Assembly (NCBI GenBank): GCA_903868245.1
Contig: CAIPUN010000154.1
Coordinates: forward strand, 1-63,413
Direction of reading: 5' to 3'
Length of the DNA: 63,413 nucleotides
Source of the DNA: an uncultured Sphingomonadales bacterium
Lineage (GTDB): Bacteria > Pseudomonadota > Alphaproteobacteria > Sphingomonadales > Sphingomonadaceae
Positions 28,553 to 38,619 of this stretch are shown piece after piece. Within the stretch, counting starts at the first letter, position 1; each line of letters starts with the position of its first letter. The translations under genes were made by a program, and so were the position numbers. Under the pieces are notes generated by a model. That model worked only from the letters and a program-made list of their open reading frames with translations. It made no database searches and was not told where the DNA came from.

Positions 28553-28595
28553 ATGCGCTCAGTATTGCTTATGATTTTTCTTCTGCCTTTTTGCT

Positions 28596-28623
28596 CTTGC
28601 ATTTTTTTGGGCACATCCCATCT
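28596..28623 (+). promoter_or_regulatory. Sigma-32 (RpoH) type promoter of the small heat-shock gene
   Basis: A -35 of CTTGCAT (28596-28602) and a -10 of CCCATCT (28617-28623) are separated by 14 bases. This closely matches the heat-shock consensus CTTGAAA / CCCCATnT. Transcription would begin near 28630 and give a 5' leader of about 90 bases that contains the thermometer hairpins. Confidence 0.7.
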
Positions 28624-28631
28624 TGCCAATC

Positions 28632-28721
28632 GGAGGCCGAAAGGCTCCAAAACAAACATGCTAATCGCTGCACATGCGGGGTTAGCGAAGAACCAAATTG
28701 CTTGATGGAGAATTTGAAATG
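28632..28721 (+). promoter_or_regulatory. ROSE-like RNA thermometer in the hsp20 leader
   Basis: The leader folds into a GAAA-tetraloop hairpin (28632-28648), a TCGCT/AGCGA hairpin (about 28664-28687) and a final stem that closes the ribosome site. In the last, CAAATT (28694-28699) pairs with AATTTG (28711-28716), G28700 bulges, and CTT (28701-28703) pairs with the GAG of the Shine-Dalgarno (28708-28710). The TTGCTT strand with its bulged G facing GGAG is the hallmark of ROSE elements (repression of heat-shock gene expression). The ATG follows at 28719. Confidence 0.7.
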
Positions 28722-29204
28722 AACCGTTTTGATTTTACACCTTATCGCCGGAATACCGTAGGTTTTGACCGCCTATTCGAGCTGCTAGAAACCACAGGTC
28801 GTGCCGCGCAAAATGAAAATTACCCTCCATTCAACATCGAGCGTACGGGCGAAAATGACTATAAGATCACTGTTGCCGTCGCCGGGTTCAAGACCGATGA
28901 GGTCGATATCGTGGCGCAGCAAAATCTGCTAATTGTAACAGGCAGCAAGCAAGCTGAAGGCAATGATAATCGTGATTTCTTGCACATGGGCATTGCGAGC
29001 CGGAACTTCGAACGTCGGTTTCAACTCGCCGACCATATCCATGTGATAGATGCAGACATGGCCGACGGCCTTTTGATCATCAATCTCGTGCGTGAAGTAC
29101 CCGAAGCGTTGAAGCCGCGCAAAATAGCGATTGGCCCGAAAACGGCTTCCACGGTGATTGAACATGATGACGCGTCCACAAAAAAAGGACCGCGCGCGGC
29201 CTAA
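28719..29204 (+). CDS. Small heat-shock protein, Hsp20/IbpA type
   Basis: 161-aa ATP-independent holdase of the alpha-crystallin family that binds unfolding proteins under heat stress. The N-terminus FDFTPYRRNTVGFDRLF is the class A IbpA/HspH type. The alpha-crystallin domain spans about 30-130 (YPPFNIERTGENDYKITVAV onward, then GIASRNFERRFQLADHI). A short C-terminal tail with RKIAIG follows. The ATG at 28719 is chosen because the family N-terminus starts there and the upstream bases form the thermometer. Expression is predicted to depend on sigma-32 and on melting of the leader hairpin. Confidence 0.94.
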   Translation: MNRFDFTPYRRNTVGFDRLFELLETTGRAAQNENYPPFNIERTGENDYKITVAVAGFKTDEVDIVAQQNLLIVTGSKQAEGNDNRDFLHMGIASRNFERRFQLADHIHVIDADMADGLLIINLVREVPEALKPRKIAIGPKTASTVIEHDDASTKKGPRAA

Positions 29205-29214
29205 GCCTTAGACA

Positions 29215-29246
29215 TTGGGGCGGACGATATAATCGCGCCGCCCCAA
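29215..29246 (+). terminator. Terminator after hsp20
   Basis: TTGGGGCGG (29215-29223) pairs perfectly with CCGCCCCAA (29238-29246), 14-base loop, followed by a T-rich ATTAACCCTTTTCTT. It sits between the hsp20 stop and the convergent pyrG stop and could serve both strands. Confidence 0.75.
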
Positions 29247-29262
29247 ATTAACCCTTTTCTTA

Positions 29263-30897
29263 TTATACCAGCCGGCTTTGCTTCACCGCGGCCTTCACAA
29301 AGCTTGCGAACAAGGGATGCGGCGCAAATGGCCGTGATTTCAATTCCGGATGGAATTGCACGCCAATGAACCAAGGATGGTCTGGACGTTCGACTATCTC
29401 GGGCAGTTCCCCGTCGGGTGACATGCCGCTAAATACCAGGCCACCCTGCTCCAGCGCATTCTTATAATGTACATTCACCTCATACCGGTGACGATGCCGC
29501 TCGGATATCTCTTGAGTGCCGTAGATGGACGCAACATGGCTGTTGCCGGCAAGCACGGCATCATAAGCCCCAAGGCGCATAGTGCCACCCATATCACCGC
29601 CTGTTTCGCGCTTTTGAATGCCCTCTTGGCTCATCCATTCGGTGATGATGCCAACAACAGGTTCACTTGTGGGGCCAAATTCGGTGCTAGACGCGCCCGA
29701 CAGCCCTGCGGTGTTCCGCGCGCCTTCGATGCATGCCATTTGCATGCCAAGGCAAATACCGAAAAAGGGCACCTGACGTTCACGCGCGAATTTGACCGCA
29801 GCAATCTTGCCTTCGGAGCCGCGTTCGCCAAATCCACCAGGGACCAAAATGGCGTTCATGGGCTCCAGCGCGGTGGCAATGTCATCTTCGGATTGTTCAA
29901 ACAATTCGGCGTCAATCCATTTGATGTGGACCTTCACGCGGTTTGACAGGCCGCCATGCGTCAACGCTTCGTTGAGTGATTTATACGCGTCGGCAAGGCC
30001 CACATATTTGCCGACAACGCCGATGGTCACTTCGCCTTCGGGGTTTGATTGGCGGTCAATAATATCGTCCCAACGGCCAAGATCAGGCTCACCTTCCGAT
30101 TCAAGGCCGAAGGCCCGTAATACTTCATTATCAAGCCCTTCGGCATGATATTGCAGAGGAACAGCATAAATACTCTTTGCGTCCAACGCAGGAATAACTG
30201 CTTCTTTACGCACATTACAGAATGCCGCGATTTTCGCCCGCTCTGTTTCCGGCAACGGATGTTCGCAACGACATAGCAACACATCGGGTTGAATACCCAA
30301 GGATGTCAATTCGCGCACGCTATGCTGCGTGGGCTTGGTCTTCAATTCGCCGGCAGCAGCGATATATGGGACCAAGGTGACATGCACGGACAAGGTCCGT
30401 TCACGGCCCAGCTCGTTCCGCAACTGGCGAATGGCCTCAATAAACGGCAGCGATTCGATATCGCCTACAGTGCCGCCGATTTCGCACAGAACGAAATCCA
30501 AATCCTGTGTCTCGGCCTTGGCGAATTCTTTAATAGCGTCGGTGACATGCGGGATGACCTGCACGGTTGCACCCAGATAATCACCGCGGCGCTCTTTTTG
30601 GATAATCGTCTGATAAATCCGGCCAGATGTAATATTGTCCGACTGACGCGCCGAAACACCGGTGAAGCGTTCATAATGGCCCAGGTCGAGATCAGTCTCG
30701 GCCCCGTCATCTGTCACATAGACTTCGCCATGTTGATACGGCGACATCGTGCCTGGATCGACATTGAGATAAGGGTCGAACTTACGGATACGAACGCGGT
30801 AGCCGCGCGCCTGCAGAAGGGCCGCAAGCGATGCCGCCATAAGACCTTTGCCAAGCGAGGAGACCACGCCACCGGTGATAAAAATGAACCGTGTCAT
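29263..30897 (-). CDS. pyrG: CTP synthase
   Basis: 544-aa enzyme that aminates UTP to CTP using glutamine. The N-terminal synthetase domain begins [13 protein letters not shown] (nucleotide loop) with [20 protein letters not shown]. The C-terminal class I glutamine amidotransferase has [12 protein letters not shown] with the nucleophilic cysteine and the histidine in [12 protein letters not shown]. The length is standard. It is last in the leftward tpiA-secG-pyrG order common in alphaproteobacteria. Confidence 0.98.
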   Translation of the reverse strand: MTRFIFITGGVVSSLGKGLMAASLAALLQARGYRVRIRKFDPYLNVDPGTMSPYQHGEVYVTDDGAETDLDLGHYERFTGVSARQSDNITSGRIYQTIIQKERRGDYLGATVQVIPHVTDAIKEFAKAETQDLDFVLCEIGGTVGDIESLPFIEAIRQLRNELGRERTLSVHVTLVPYIAAAGELKTKPTQHSVRELTSLGIQPDVLLCRCEHPLPETERAKIAAFCNVRKEAVIPALDAKSIYAVPLQYHAEGLDNEVLRAFGLESEGEPDLGRWDDIIDRQSNPEGEVTIGVVGKYVGLADAYKSLNEALTHGGLSNRVKVHIKWIDAELFEQSEDDIATALEPMNAILVPGGFGERGSEGKIAAVKFARERQVPFFGICLGMQMACIEGARNTAGLSGASSTEFGPTSEPVVGIITEWMSQEGIQKRETGGDMGGTMRLGAYDAVLAGNSHVASIYGTQEISERHRHRYEVNVHYKNALEQGGLVFSGMSPDGELPEIVERPDHPWFIGVQFHPELKSRPFAPHPLFASFVKAAVKQSRLV

Positions 30898-30996
30898 GGG
30901 AGAAAAGGCCTAAGCTATCTTTTCACCAAAAGACAAGCGCGCGAATCCGGCAGATGCAAATTAACCTGTGTAAAACGGTTTTTCCGACCGAGCTGA

Positions 30997-31362
30997 TTAT
31001 TTGTCGAGTGGGACTTCGTTTGCGGGCGCCGGGACCGCAGGCGTCGCCGCCGCCGGAGCATTCGTAACTGGCGCAGTCGGCGCCGCAGGTACTTCAGTAC
31101 GTTGCAAGCTATTATCGATTTCACCGCTACCGCCCTTTTTTGCGGCAACAAAGGCCAGTGATATCGACAGAAGTATGAAGACGGTCGCCAAAATCGTGGT
31201 TGTCCGCGTCAAAAAGTCTGCTGCGCCGCGGGCAGACATCAGGCCAGATGGGCTTCCCCCCATGCCCAATCCGCCGCCTTCGGAACGCTGCATCAAGATG
31301 ACGCCAACAAGCGATGCCGCAACAATTGCCTGAAGGACTATGAGGAAATGAAAAATACCCAT
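30997..31362 (-). CDS. secG: Preprotein translocase subunit SecG
   Basis: 121-aa small subunit of the SecYEG channel. Two transmembrane segments (about 2-22 and 50-70) flank the conserved cytoplasmic loop MQRSEGGGLGMGG and LMSARGAADFLTR. A C-terminal tail rich in alanine and proline (about 88-121) extends beyond the E. coli protein, as is usual in alphaproteobacteria. ATG at 31362 is preferred over upstream in-frame codons (to 31431) because the first helix starts there. Confidence 0.93.
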   Translation of the reverse strand: MGIFHFLIVLQAIVAASLVGVILMQRSEGGGLGMGGSPSGLMSARGAADFLTRTTTILATVFILLSISLAFVAAKKGGSGEIDNSLQRTEVPAAPTAPVTNAPAAATPAVPAPANEVPLDK

Positions 31363-31441
31363 GACAGAAATTCCGAATTTGAAAGGCAAAGCGCCAATGA
31401 TTATCGCGCCCACATAGCGAGCGCATAACAATTCTTCAATG

Positions 31442-32188
31442 CTATTCGCCCTTGGCTTGGGCCGCAGCCAATATCGGTTGGAATTTAGCGGCAGTCAGGC
31501 TCGCCCCGCCAATCAATCCACCGTCAACATTTGGCACTGCCAATAATATCGCGGCATTGTCGCCGTTCATGGAGCCGCCATATAAAATGCGGATCTTTTG
31601 TCCTTCCGTGCCAAAACGCGCAACCAGAGAAGCGCGAATGGCGGCATGCATTTCTGAGACATCGGCGGGTTCCGCAACACGGCCCGTTCCTATGGCCCAT
31701 ACAGGTTCGTAGGCGACACTAAGCCATCCGCCTGCCGAAGTATCGGGTAAGGAATGCGCAACTTGGCCGAGGACAATTTCCAACGCTTTGCCAGATTCGC
31801 GTTCCTCAAGCGTTTCGCCGACGCACACAATAGCCTTCAAACCCGCTGCCTGCGCCGCTTCAGCTTTGGCGCGAATGTCGCTATCCTGTTCCTGCTGCGC
31901 TGCGCGACGTTCGCTATGACCAATAATGGTCAGCACAGCCCCTGCATCGGATAACATGTCGCCAGAAACGCAGCCGGTATGCGCGCCAGATTTCTGCATG
32001 TGGCAATCTTGGCCACCGATCGGAAACGCGCCAACGGCTGTAACGGCACGCGCGATAAGTGTAGCTGGAATACACAATGCCGAATCCACCGATGGATGAA
32101 GCTGCGCCACGGCAGAAATTGCCGCTATTTCGTCCAGATCACTGGACAAGCCGTTCATTTTCCAATTGCCGACAATGAACTTACGCAT
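31442..32188 (-). CDS. tpiA: Triosephosphate isomerase
   Basis: 248-aa TIM barrel interconverting dihydroxyacetone phosphate and glyceraldehyde-3-phosphate. N-terminal VGNWKMNG carries the catalytic lysine, GHSERR the histidine, AYEPVWAIGTG the glutamate base and GGSMNGDNA the phosphate loop. The ATG at 32188 follows an AGGGGTG ribosome site; the in-frame extension to 32248 lacks family residues. It leads the tpiA-secG-pyrG group and is divergent from ppiD. Confidence 0.97.
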   Translation of the reverse strand: MRKFIVGNWKMNGLSSDLDEIAAISAVAQLHPSVDSALCIPATLIARAVTAVGAFPIGGQDCHMQKSGAHTGCVSGDMLSDAGAVLTIIGHSERRAAQQEQDSDIRAKAEAAQAAGLKAIVCVGETLEERESGKALEIVLGQVAHSLPDTSAGGWLSVAYEPVWAIGTGRVAEPADVSEMHAAIRASLVARFGTEGQKIRILYGGSMNGDNAAILLAVPNVDGGLIGGASLTAAKFQPILAAAQAKGE

Positions 32189-32341
32189 CTGACACCCCTT
32201 ATAACCCTGCGGTACGAATCTTTCTTGGCTATCCATGCTTTCCGCCATTTGGGCAAGTCTATCCCTTGATTGCCAGCGCCTTGCCGCCTAAAGCGGCACG
32301 CAGAAGGCTTTTAGCGCCGTAAACGCAGGAAATCGTAGTTC

Positions 32342-34282
32342 ATGATTAGCTCCATCCGTTCGCTCATTAATTCAAAATTCGGTGCGATTTTCGCGCTTTT
32401 ATTCATTGGATTAATCGCCATTGCCTTTGCCCTTGGCGATGTTAGCGGCTCCGGTAATTTTGGCGCATTAAGCGGCGGTAACGTTGCCCGCGTGGGCGAC
32501 AAGAACATCAGCTTAAGTGAGCTGAATGACTCTCTTGAAAACCAATTGAGGGCGGAGCGTCAGAACACTCCCACATTGGACATGACACAATTTGTCGATG
32601 GCGGCGGGCTGGATTCCACTTTGGAACAATTAATTAACCGCTATGCCATAGCCGTTTTTGGTGAAGAATATGGCATGGCAGTAAGCAAACGCCTTGTAGA
32701 TTCCGAAATACGCAAAATCCCTGGCGCTATGGGGCTTGATGGAAAATTCAGCGCCGACGCGTTTCGCGCCTTTGCCCAACAAATCGGCGTCAGTGAAAAA
32801 GCAATTCGCGACGATTTGACACAAAATTTGTTCGCACAGCAGATTTTACCCGCAGCCGCCAGCGGACCAGCCGCGCCTGACGGCATGGTTTTGCCTTATG
32901 CTTCTTTAATGTTGGAGCAACGGATCGGACAGATTGCGTCCATTCCGGCGACAGCATTCTTGCCAACGCGTGCGCCAAGCGAGGCTGTGCTGGCGAAGTT
33001 TTACGGCGCAAATGCCGTAAAATTCACCATCCCGGAAAAACGGGCTGTCAGCTATGCTATATTTGGGCGCGACATCATTGCACAACGCGCCAAACCAACC
33101 GAGGCGGACATTGCAGCTTATTATAAAGCAAATGCCGCGCAGTTTGCAGCCTCTCAAACACGGAACATTAGCCAAATGATTGTGCCAACGGAGGCCGCGG
33201 CAAAATCTGTCGTCGCGCAGGTTGCTGCGGGTAAGGCGCTATCGGCGGTTGCTGAAGAGCTAGGTCTATCGGTGACGACATCGATAAACGTCAGCAAAGA
33301 CAGTTTGACGAGCTTAACAACGTCAGCAGTAGCCAATGCGGTATTTGCCGCGACACAGGGCAGCATTGCAAAGCCTGCGCGTGGCAAGCTCGGTTGGACG
33401 GTGGCCCGTGTCGACGCCATCAACAATGTGGCGGCAAAGTCTTTGGCAGCGGCGCGCGCCGACATTGAGAAGGAATTGCTCAAAACGCGCAGCGAAGAAA
33501 TGCTGACAGAAATGACGTCCGAGATCGAAGATGCGTTCGCGGACGGCGCAACCATTTCCGATGTGGCAAAACAAAATGGGTTAACAATCAACACTTCGCC
33601 TAAGTTGCTTGCGACTGGGCAGGACATCAGCAATCCCGCCTATAAACCAATCCCAGAAATGGCAGCCATGTTGCCTGCAGCATTTCAGATGGAAACTAGC
33701 GGCGAGGCCCAATTGATTGAGCTGATTCCTGGTGAAAAATTCGCCATGATTGCAGTTGCGGACTTCGAAGAAGCGGCACCACCGCCTTTGAATAGCGTTC
33801 GCAGCATTGTTCAACAACAATGGGCGTTGTCGGAAGGCGCAAAGGCCGCTCGTGCCGCAGCGGATGCAATGCGCAAGGCCGTAGATGCGGGCCGGCCGCT
33901 TCAGTCAGCGCTTACCGCCGCAGGTATCAAGGGCGCTCAAGTTGAGCGCCTTAACGGTACCCGCGCGGATATTTCACGCAATGGTCAGCCTGCTCCACCA
34001 CCATTGTCAATGATGTTCGCTATGAAAAAGGGCACGGCAAAAATTCTTGCGGCGAGTGGAGATCGCGGTTGGTATGTGGTACATCTTACCGACGTGATAA
34101 AGGGTGATGCGGGTGGTAACGCGCCCATGCTGATGGCCCGCAAGCAAGAGCTGACAGGTATTTTGCAGCAGGAATATGCCGCACAGATGATTGTATCTGC
34201 AGCGAAAAATGCTGGTGTTGAAAAGAATGAGGGCGGGATAGAAGAACTCCGCACCCGCCTGACAAATCGTGACGGCAACTAA
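32342..34282 (+). CDS. ppiD: Periplasmic folding chaperone / peptidyl-prolyl isomerase PpiD
   Basis: 646-aa inner-membrane-anchored chaperone facing the periplasm. One transmembrane helix (about 12-32, ALLFIGLIAIAFAL) follows a short cytoplasmic N-terminus with the ISSIRSLINSKFGAIF pattern usual for PpiD. Next come a SurA-N-like helical chaperone region (about 40-190), a parvulin-like centre (about 230-360) and a C-terminal helical part. The parvulin region is weakly conserved and may lack isomerase activity. trpE begins inside its last codons (14-base overlap). Confidence 0.9.
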   Translation: MISSIRSLINSKFGAIFALLFIGLIAIAFALGDVSGSGNFGALSGGNVARVGDKNISLSELNDSLENQLRAERQNTPTLDMTQFVDGGGLDSTLEQLINRYAIAVFGEEYGMAVSKRLVDSEIRKIPGAMGLDGKFSADAFRAFAQQIGVSEKAIRDDLTQNLFAQQILPAAASGPAAPDGMVLPYASLMLEQRIGQIASIPATAFLPTRAPSEAVLAKFYGANAVKFTIPEKRAVSYAIFGRDIIAQRAKPTEADIAAYYKANAAQFAASQTRNISQMIVPTEAAAKSVVAQVAAGKALSAVAEELGLSVTTSINVSKDSLTSLTTSAVANAVFAATQGSIAKPARGKLGWTVARVDAINNVAAKSLAAARADIEKELLKTRSEEMLTEMTSEIEDAFADGATISDVAKQNGLTINTSPKLLATGQDISNPAYKPIPEMAAMLPAAFQMETSGEAQLIELIPGEKFAMIAVADFEEAAPPPLNSVRSIVQQQWALSEGAKAARAAADAMRKAVDAGRPLQSALTAAGIKGAQVERLNGTRADISRNGQPAPPPLSMMFAMKKGTAKILAASGDRGWYVVHLTDVIKGDAGGNAPMLMARKQELTGILQQEYAAQMIVSAAKNAGVEKNEGGIEELRTRLTNRDGN

Positions 34283-35744
34283 GCCGCAGCTCATTTGGCG
34301 AAAGCGCATCGCCGACACCGAAACACCGGTGTCGGCTGCACTGAAATTATTTGAGGCAGAGCGCGGCGATTTTATTTTGGAATCGGTCGAGGGCGGCGAA
34401 ACACGCGGTCGCCATAGTCTAATCGGAATAGCACCTGACCTTGTGTTCCGCGCCGCTGGCGACAAGGCAGAAATCAACTGCCAATGGATGACCGATCGGG
34501 AAGCGTTCGTCCCCTCCCCACTGCCGTCGCTCGATGCCTTGCGCGCCTTGGCGGCGGAATGTCGGATGGATGTTCCCGAAGAACTGCCACCTGCCCTTGC
34601 CTGTCTTGTCGGCTATTTCGGCTATGAGACGATTGGACTTGTTGAAAAACTTCCCCGTGCGCCGCAGTCGGCGTTGGAATTGCCAGACATGTTGTTTGTG
34701 CGGCCAACCGTCATTCTTTTGTTTGATCGTTTGAAGGACGAAATGTTCCTCGTGTCGCCAGTCTGGACGGGTATGGCGGACACGAACGCCGTTGCGCGCG
34801 CGCATGAGCGTTTGGATGAGGCAGAACGGCTGCTCGATGCGGGACATGTTGCCCAGGCAGAGCCAATGGCGCAGAACGATGGGCAAGAGCTGAAGCTGCA
34901 ACCTGTCCTTCCCGCCGGACGCTATGCAGACATGGTCGCTGCCGCCAAGGATTACATACAGGCGGGCGACATATTCCAAGTGGTACTAGCGCAAAGATTC
35001 ACCGCGCCCTTTGATCTACCTCCTGTACATCTCTATCGCGCATTGCGCCGGATAAACCCTTCCCCATTCCTGTACTTCATAGACCTTCCGGGTTTTGCGC
35101 TTATCGGTTCAAGCCCGGAAATATTGGTGCGTGCGCGTGGCGGAGAAGTGACGATCCGTCCCATTGCGGGAACACGGCCGCGCGGCAAAAGCAGCATTGA
35201 AGACGCGGAAAACAAGGCCTCCCTGCTGGCCGACCCCAAGGAGCGGGCCGAGCACCTCATGCTGCTCGACCTTGGTCGCAACGATGTGGGCCGGGTGACC
35301 AAGGGCGGCAGCGTTACGGTTACCGACAGCTATATGGTCGAGTTTTACAGCCATGTGATGCACATAGTATCCAATGTTGTGGGCGAGCTTGCCGATGATA
35401 AAGACGCGATTGACGCCTTATTCGCTGGCTTTCCCGCAGGCACAGTGTCCGGCGCACCCAAAGTTCGCGCGTGCGAAATTATAGCCGAGCTGGAGTCTGA
35501 AACCCGCGGTGCTTATGCCGGCGGGGTCGGCTATTTCTCCCCCAATGGGGACATGGACAGCTGCATCGTTTTGCGCACAGCGGTGGTGAAAGACGGCATC
35601 ATGCATGTGCAGGCTGGCGCTGGAATCGTTGCCGACAGCAACCCTGAATATGAACAGCGCGAATGTGAGGCCAAGGCTGGCGCACTCATCGCCGCCGCAC
35701 GCGAGGCCATTCGCGTCGCCGGTGAAGCGAAGTTCGGGCAATAG
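34269..35744 (+). CDS. trpE: Anthranilate synthase component I
   Basis: 491-aa chorismate-using subunit that makes anthranilate with ammonia or the TrpG glutamine amidotransferase. The N-terminal regulatory region has FILESVEGGETRGRHS, corresponding to the LLES tryptophan-binding motif. The catalytic part contains FQVVLAQRF, GSSPEILVRA, RPIAGTRPRG, DLGRNDVGRV and GAPKVRACEII. The start is GTG at 34269, within the end of ppiD, so a leader-peptide attenuator cannot lie immediately upstream. trpG follows after 41 bases. Confidence 0.96.
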   Translation: MTATKPQLIWRKRIADTETPVSAALKLFEAERGDFILESVEGGETRGRHSLIGIAPDLVFRAAGDKAEINCQWMTDREAFVPSPLPSLDALRALAAECRMDVPEELPPALACLVGYFGYETIGLVEKLPRAPQSALELPDMLFVRPTVILLFDRLKDEMFLVSPVWTGMADTNAVARAHERLDEAERLLDAGHVAQAEPMAQNDGQELKLQPVLPAGRYADMVAAAKDYIQAGDIFQVVLAQRFTAPFDLPPVHLYRALRRINPSPFLYFIDLPGFALIGSSPEILVRARGGEVTIRPIAGTRPRGKSSIEDAENKASLLADPKERAEHLMLLDLGRNDVGRVTKGGSVTVTDSYMVEFYSHVMHIVSNVVGELADDKDAIDALFAGFPAGTVSGAPKVRACEIIAELESETRGAYAGGVGYFSPNGDMDSCIVLRTAVVKDGIMHVQAGAGIVADSNPEYEQRECEAKAGALIAAAREAIRVAGEAKFGQ

Positions 35745-35785
35745 TGCCTCTTCCACCCACGCGGCAAAGTCGCTAGGTACGCCGC

Positions 35786-36385
35786 ATGATCTTAGTCATC
35801 GACAATTATGACAGCTTTACTTGGAACCTTGTCCATTATCTTATGGAGCTTGGCGCTGAGGTAGAAGTTGTCCGCAATGACGACATTTCCGCAGGGCAAG
35901 CTTTGTCATCGGGCGCGCAAGCGTTCCTGATTTCACCCGGACCAAAAACGCCAAATGAAGCGGGCGTGAGCCTTGATCTTGTTGCCGCATGCGCTGATGC
36001 CGGAAAGCCGTTGCTGGGCGTCTGCCTTGGACACCAGACCATTGGGCAACATTTTGGCGGCACCGTCGCCCGTGGCGGTTTAATGCACGGCAAAACCTCG
36101 CCAGTCACGCATGATAATAGCGGCCTGTTCGCAGGATTGCCCTCGCCGTTTCAAGCGACGCGCTATCATTCGTTAATCGTCGAGAATGTTCCCACAAGCT
36201 TGGTTGTAAATGCCACCAGCGACGACGGCCATGTCATGGGCTTTCGCCATACCAGCTTGCCGATTCACAGTGTGCAGTTTCATCCCGAGAGCATTGCGAC
36301 TGAACATGGGCACGCCATGTTGGCAAATTTCATGCGCATTGCGGGTTTGGCGGTCACCGACAAATTCCAAAGAGATTATCCGTGA
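35786..36385 (+). CDS. trpG: Anthranilate synthase component II (glutamine amidotransferase)
   Basis: 199-aa class I glutaminase subunit that feeds ammonia to TrpE. The nucleophile is C80 in [11 protein letters not shown], and the catalytic histidine lies in [11 protein letters not shown]. The N-terminus [16 protein letters not shown] is the family signature. It may also serve p-aminobenzoate synthesis (PabA role), since no separate pabA is in the window. Its stop overlaps the trpD start as GTGA. Confidence 0.96.
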   Translation: MILVIDNYDSFTWNLVHYLMELGAEVEVVRNDDISAGQALSSGAQAFLISPGPKTPNEAGVSLDLVAACADAGKPLLGVCLGHQTIGQHFGGTVARGGLMHGKTSPVTHDNSGLFAGLPSPFQATRYHSLIVENVPTSLVVNATSDDGHVMGFRHTSLPIHSVQFHPESIATEHGHAMLANFMRIAGLAVTDKFQRDYP

Positions 36386-37377
36386 GCGCCTTTGTCAGGC
36401 TACCCGACCCGCGTAGTCCGTTTGACCATGACGAGGCCGCGCAGGCCTTTGCCGATATATTGGATGCGCGTGCGTCAGATGATGAAATTGAAGCCTTTCT
36501 AATTGCACTGACTGCGCGTGGCGAGACGATGGTAGAAATTGCGGCTGCGGCGCAGGCAATGCGTGACCGTTTAATCCCCATAGACGCACCAGAGGGTGCA
36601 ATAGACGTTTGTGGTACGGGTGGTGATGGTCATCATACGTTGAATGTCTCCACCGCCGTATCTTTGGTCGTTGCGGCTTGTGACGTGCCTGTCGCCAAGC
36701 ATGGCAATCGCGCGGCATCATCCAAGGCTGGGGCAGCTGACACGTTGGAAGCGCTTGGCCTGAACATGGAACGCGCGGGACAGAATGCGGAGGAAACATT
36801 GAAGGACTTGGGCATCTGCTTCTTGTTCGCTGCCAATCATCATCCCGCGATGAAGCGTATCCAGCCGATCCGTCAGCGTATTGGGCAACGCACGATTTTC
36901 AATCTGATGGGTCCTCTCGCCAATCCGGCACGAGTTAAGCGGCAGCTTATAGGCATTGCGAACCCCGCTTATGTTCCTGCTTATGCAGAGGCGCTGCATC
37001 ATTTGGGCACCGAGCATGCGCGGATCATTTCCGGCGAAGAAGGCTTAGACGAATTGAGTCTTGCTGGCGGCAATGCCGTTGCGATCGTTGAACCCGACGG
37101 CGTTCGCTACCAGCGCACAACGGCGGCGGATGCCGGCCTTCCCTCTTACCCCGTCGAAGCCATTCGGGGCGGTGATGCGCAGTATAATGCGCTTGCGTTG
37201 CGCAGGCTGCTTCAAGGCGAGCATGGCGCCTATCGGGACGCCGTCTTATTCAACGCCGCAGCCGCCCTGATCGTCGCGGGTGTCGTCAAAACGATGCCAG
37301 AGGGCGTGGAAGAAGCAGGGGAAGCCATAGACAAAGGGCTTGCTAATGCACTTCTTAATTGTTGGGTGGCCTATTGA
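36382..37377 (+). CDS. trpD: Anthranilate phosphoribosyltransferase
   Basis: 331-aa enzyme that attaches phosphoribosyl to anthranilate, second step of the pathway. The PRPP loop is [16 protein letters not shown], followed by [22 protein letters not shown] and the [15 protein letters not shown] block. The start is GTG at 36382, overlapping trpG by four bases, and the stop overlaps trpC as TGATG. It is tightly coupled on both sides. Confidence 0.96.
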   Translation: MSAFVRLPDPRSPFDHDEAAQAFADILDARASDDEIEAFLIALTARGETMVEIAAAAQAMRDRLIPIDAPEGAIDVCGTGGDGHHTLNVSTAVSLVVAACDVPVAKHGNRAASSKAGAADTLEALGLNMERAGQNAEETLKDLGICFLFAANHHPAMKRIQPIRQRIGQRTIFNLMGPLANPARVKRQLIGIANPAYVPAYAEALHHLGTEHARIISGEEGLDELSLAGGNAVAIVEPDGVRYQRTTAADAGLPSYPVEAIRGGDAQYNALALRRLLQGEHGAYRDAVLFNAAAALIVAGVVKTMPEGVEEAGEAIDKGLANALLNCWVAY

Positions 37378-38159
37378 TGTCGGACAAGCTTGCAGAAATT
37401 TGCGCGACCAAGCGGCTCGAGGTTTCAGAACGCAAGCCAAAAGGCTTGGCACATTGGCCAACGCCGTCGGCCCCTCGCGGGTTTGAGGCAGCTTTGCGCG
37501 CCAAAAGCCAGGCCGGTATTGCGTTGATTGCGGAGATCAAGAAAGCTAGCCCCTCCAAAGGCCTAATCCGCGCAGATTTCGACCCAGCGGCGCATGCAGC
37601 GGCTTATCAGGCAGGTGGCGCTGCCTGCCTGTCGGTGCTTACCGATGCACCATATTTTCAGGGGCATGAGGATTATCTGATCGTGGCGCGCGGCGCATGT
37701 GACCTTCCCGTGATCCGCAAGGATTTCATGGTGGACCCATGGCAATGCGCCGAAGCACGCGCAATGGGTGGCGATGCGATTTTGATTATCGTTGCGGCGT
37801 TGGACGATGTTGAGATGATCGAGATTGAGGATGCCGCGCAGCAGGAAGGCCTCGATGTTCTGGTGGAGGTCCATGACGAGGCCGAGCTGGAACGTGCGCT
37901 CAAACATCTGAAATCCAAGCTGGTCGGCGTGAACAACCGCAATTTGAAAACCTTTGAGGTAGACTTGGCGACAACAGAACGTCTGGCAAAACTTGTGCCG
38001 GATGACATTTTACTTGTCTGTGAAAGCGGCATTTCAACGCACGGCGATTGCCTGCGGATGGCACAGGCCGGCGTAAATACCTTCCTTGTCGGGGAGAGCC
38101 TGATGCGGCAGGATGATATTCAATCTGCAACAGAAAGGCTTTTGTCGGGTCATGACTGA
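37377..38159 (+). CDS. trpC: Indole-3-glycerol phosphate synthase
   Basis: 260-aa TIM barrel that closes the indole ring. The family N-terminal segment [16 protein letters not shown] is followed by [12 protein letters not shown] (catalytic lysine), [39 protein letters not shown] and [10 protein letters not shown]. The ATG at 37377 shares an A with the trpD stop. It is a monofunctional protein, not a TrpC-TrpF fusion; trpF, trpB and trpA are not in the window. Confidence 0.96.
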   Translation: MSDKLAEICATKRLEVSERKPKGLAHWPTPSAPRGFEAALRAKSQAGIALIAEIKKASPSKGLIRADFDPAAHAAAYQAGGAACLSVLTDAPYFQGHEDYLIVARGACDLPVIRKDFMVDPWQCAEARAMGGDAILIIVAALDDVEMIEIEDAAQQEGLDVLVEVHDEAELERALKHLKSKLVGVNNRNLKTFEVDLATTERLAKLVPDDILLVCESGISTHGDCLRMAQAGVNTFLVGESLMRQDDIQSATERLLSGHD

Positions 38160-38619
38160 TCTTACGCATCTCGACGCCGACGGTGGGGCGCATATGGTCG
38201 ATGTATCAGCTAAGGCAGACACCGCGCGGGAGGCTGTTGCCGAAGGGCGTATTAGCATGTCCGCCGAGGCGCTTGCGGCAATACGCGCGGGTAATATGAA
38301 AAAAGGCGATGTATTGGGCACAGCGCGCATCGCTGGCATTATGGCGGCGAAGAAGACCAGTGACCTTATCCCTTTATGTCACCCACTAATGTTGTCCAAA
38401 ATCAGTGTTGAATTTGCATATGAGACATCGGCCATTCGTGTGGAAGCGCGGGTGCGGTTGAATGGCCCGACGGGCGTCGAGATGGAGGCGTTGACCGCCG
38501 TTACCGTCACCTTGCTCACCCTTTATGACATGGCCAAGGCGCTCGATAAATCGATGATCATTTCGGACGTGCGCTTGCTGTCCAAAACTGGCGGTAAATC
38601 GGGCGACTATCGCGCATGA
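38152..38619 (+). CDS. moaC: Cyclic pyranopterin monophosphate synthase
   Basis: 155-aa enzyme that, with MoaA, converts the GTP-derived precursor to cyclic pyranopterin monophosphate, the first molybdenum cofactor intermediate. Key blocks: [60 protein letters not shown] and the lysine-rich [11 protein letters not shown] end. The ATG overlaps the trpC end by 8 bases, and its stop overlaps moeA as ATGA, tying molybdopterin genes to the trp string. Confidence 0.96.
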   Translation: MTDLTHLDADGGAHMVDVSAKADTAREAVAEGRISMSAEALAAIRAGNMKKGDVLGTARIAGIMAAKKTSDLIPLCHPLMLSKISVEFAYETSAIRVEARVRLNGPTGVEMEALTAVTVTLLTLYDMAKALDKSMIISDVRLLSKTGGKSGDYRA

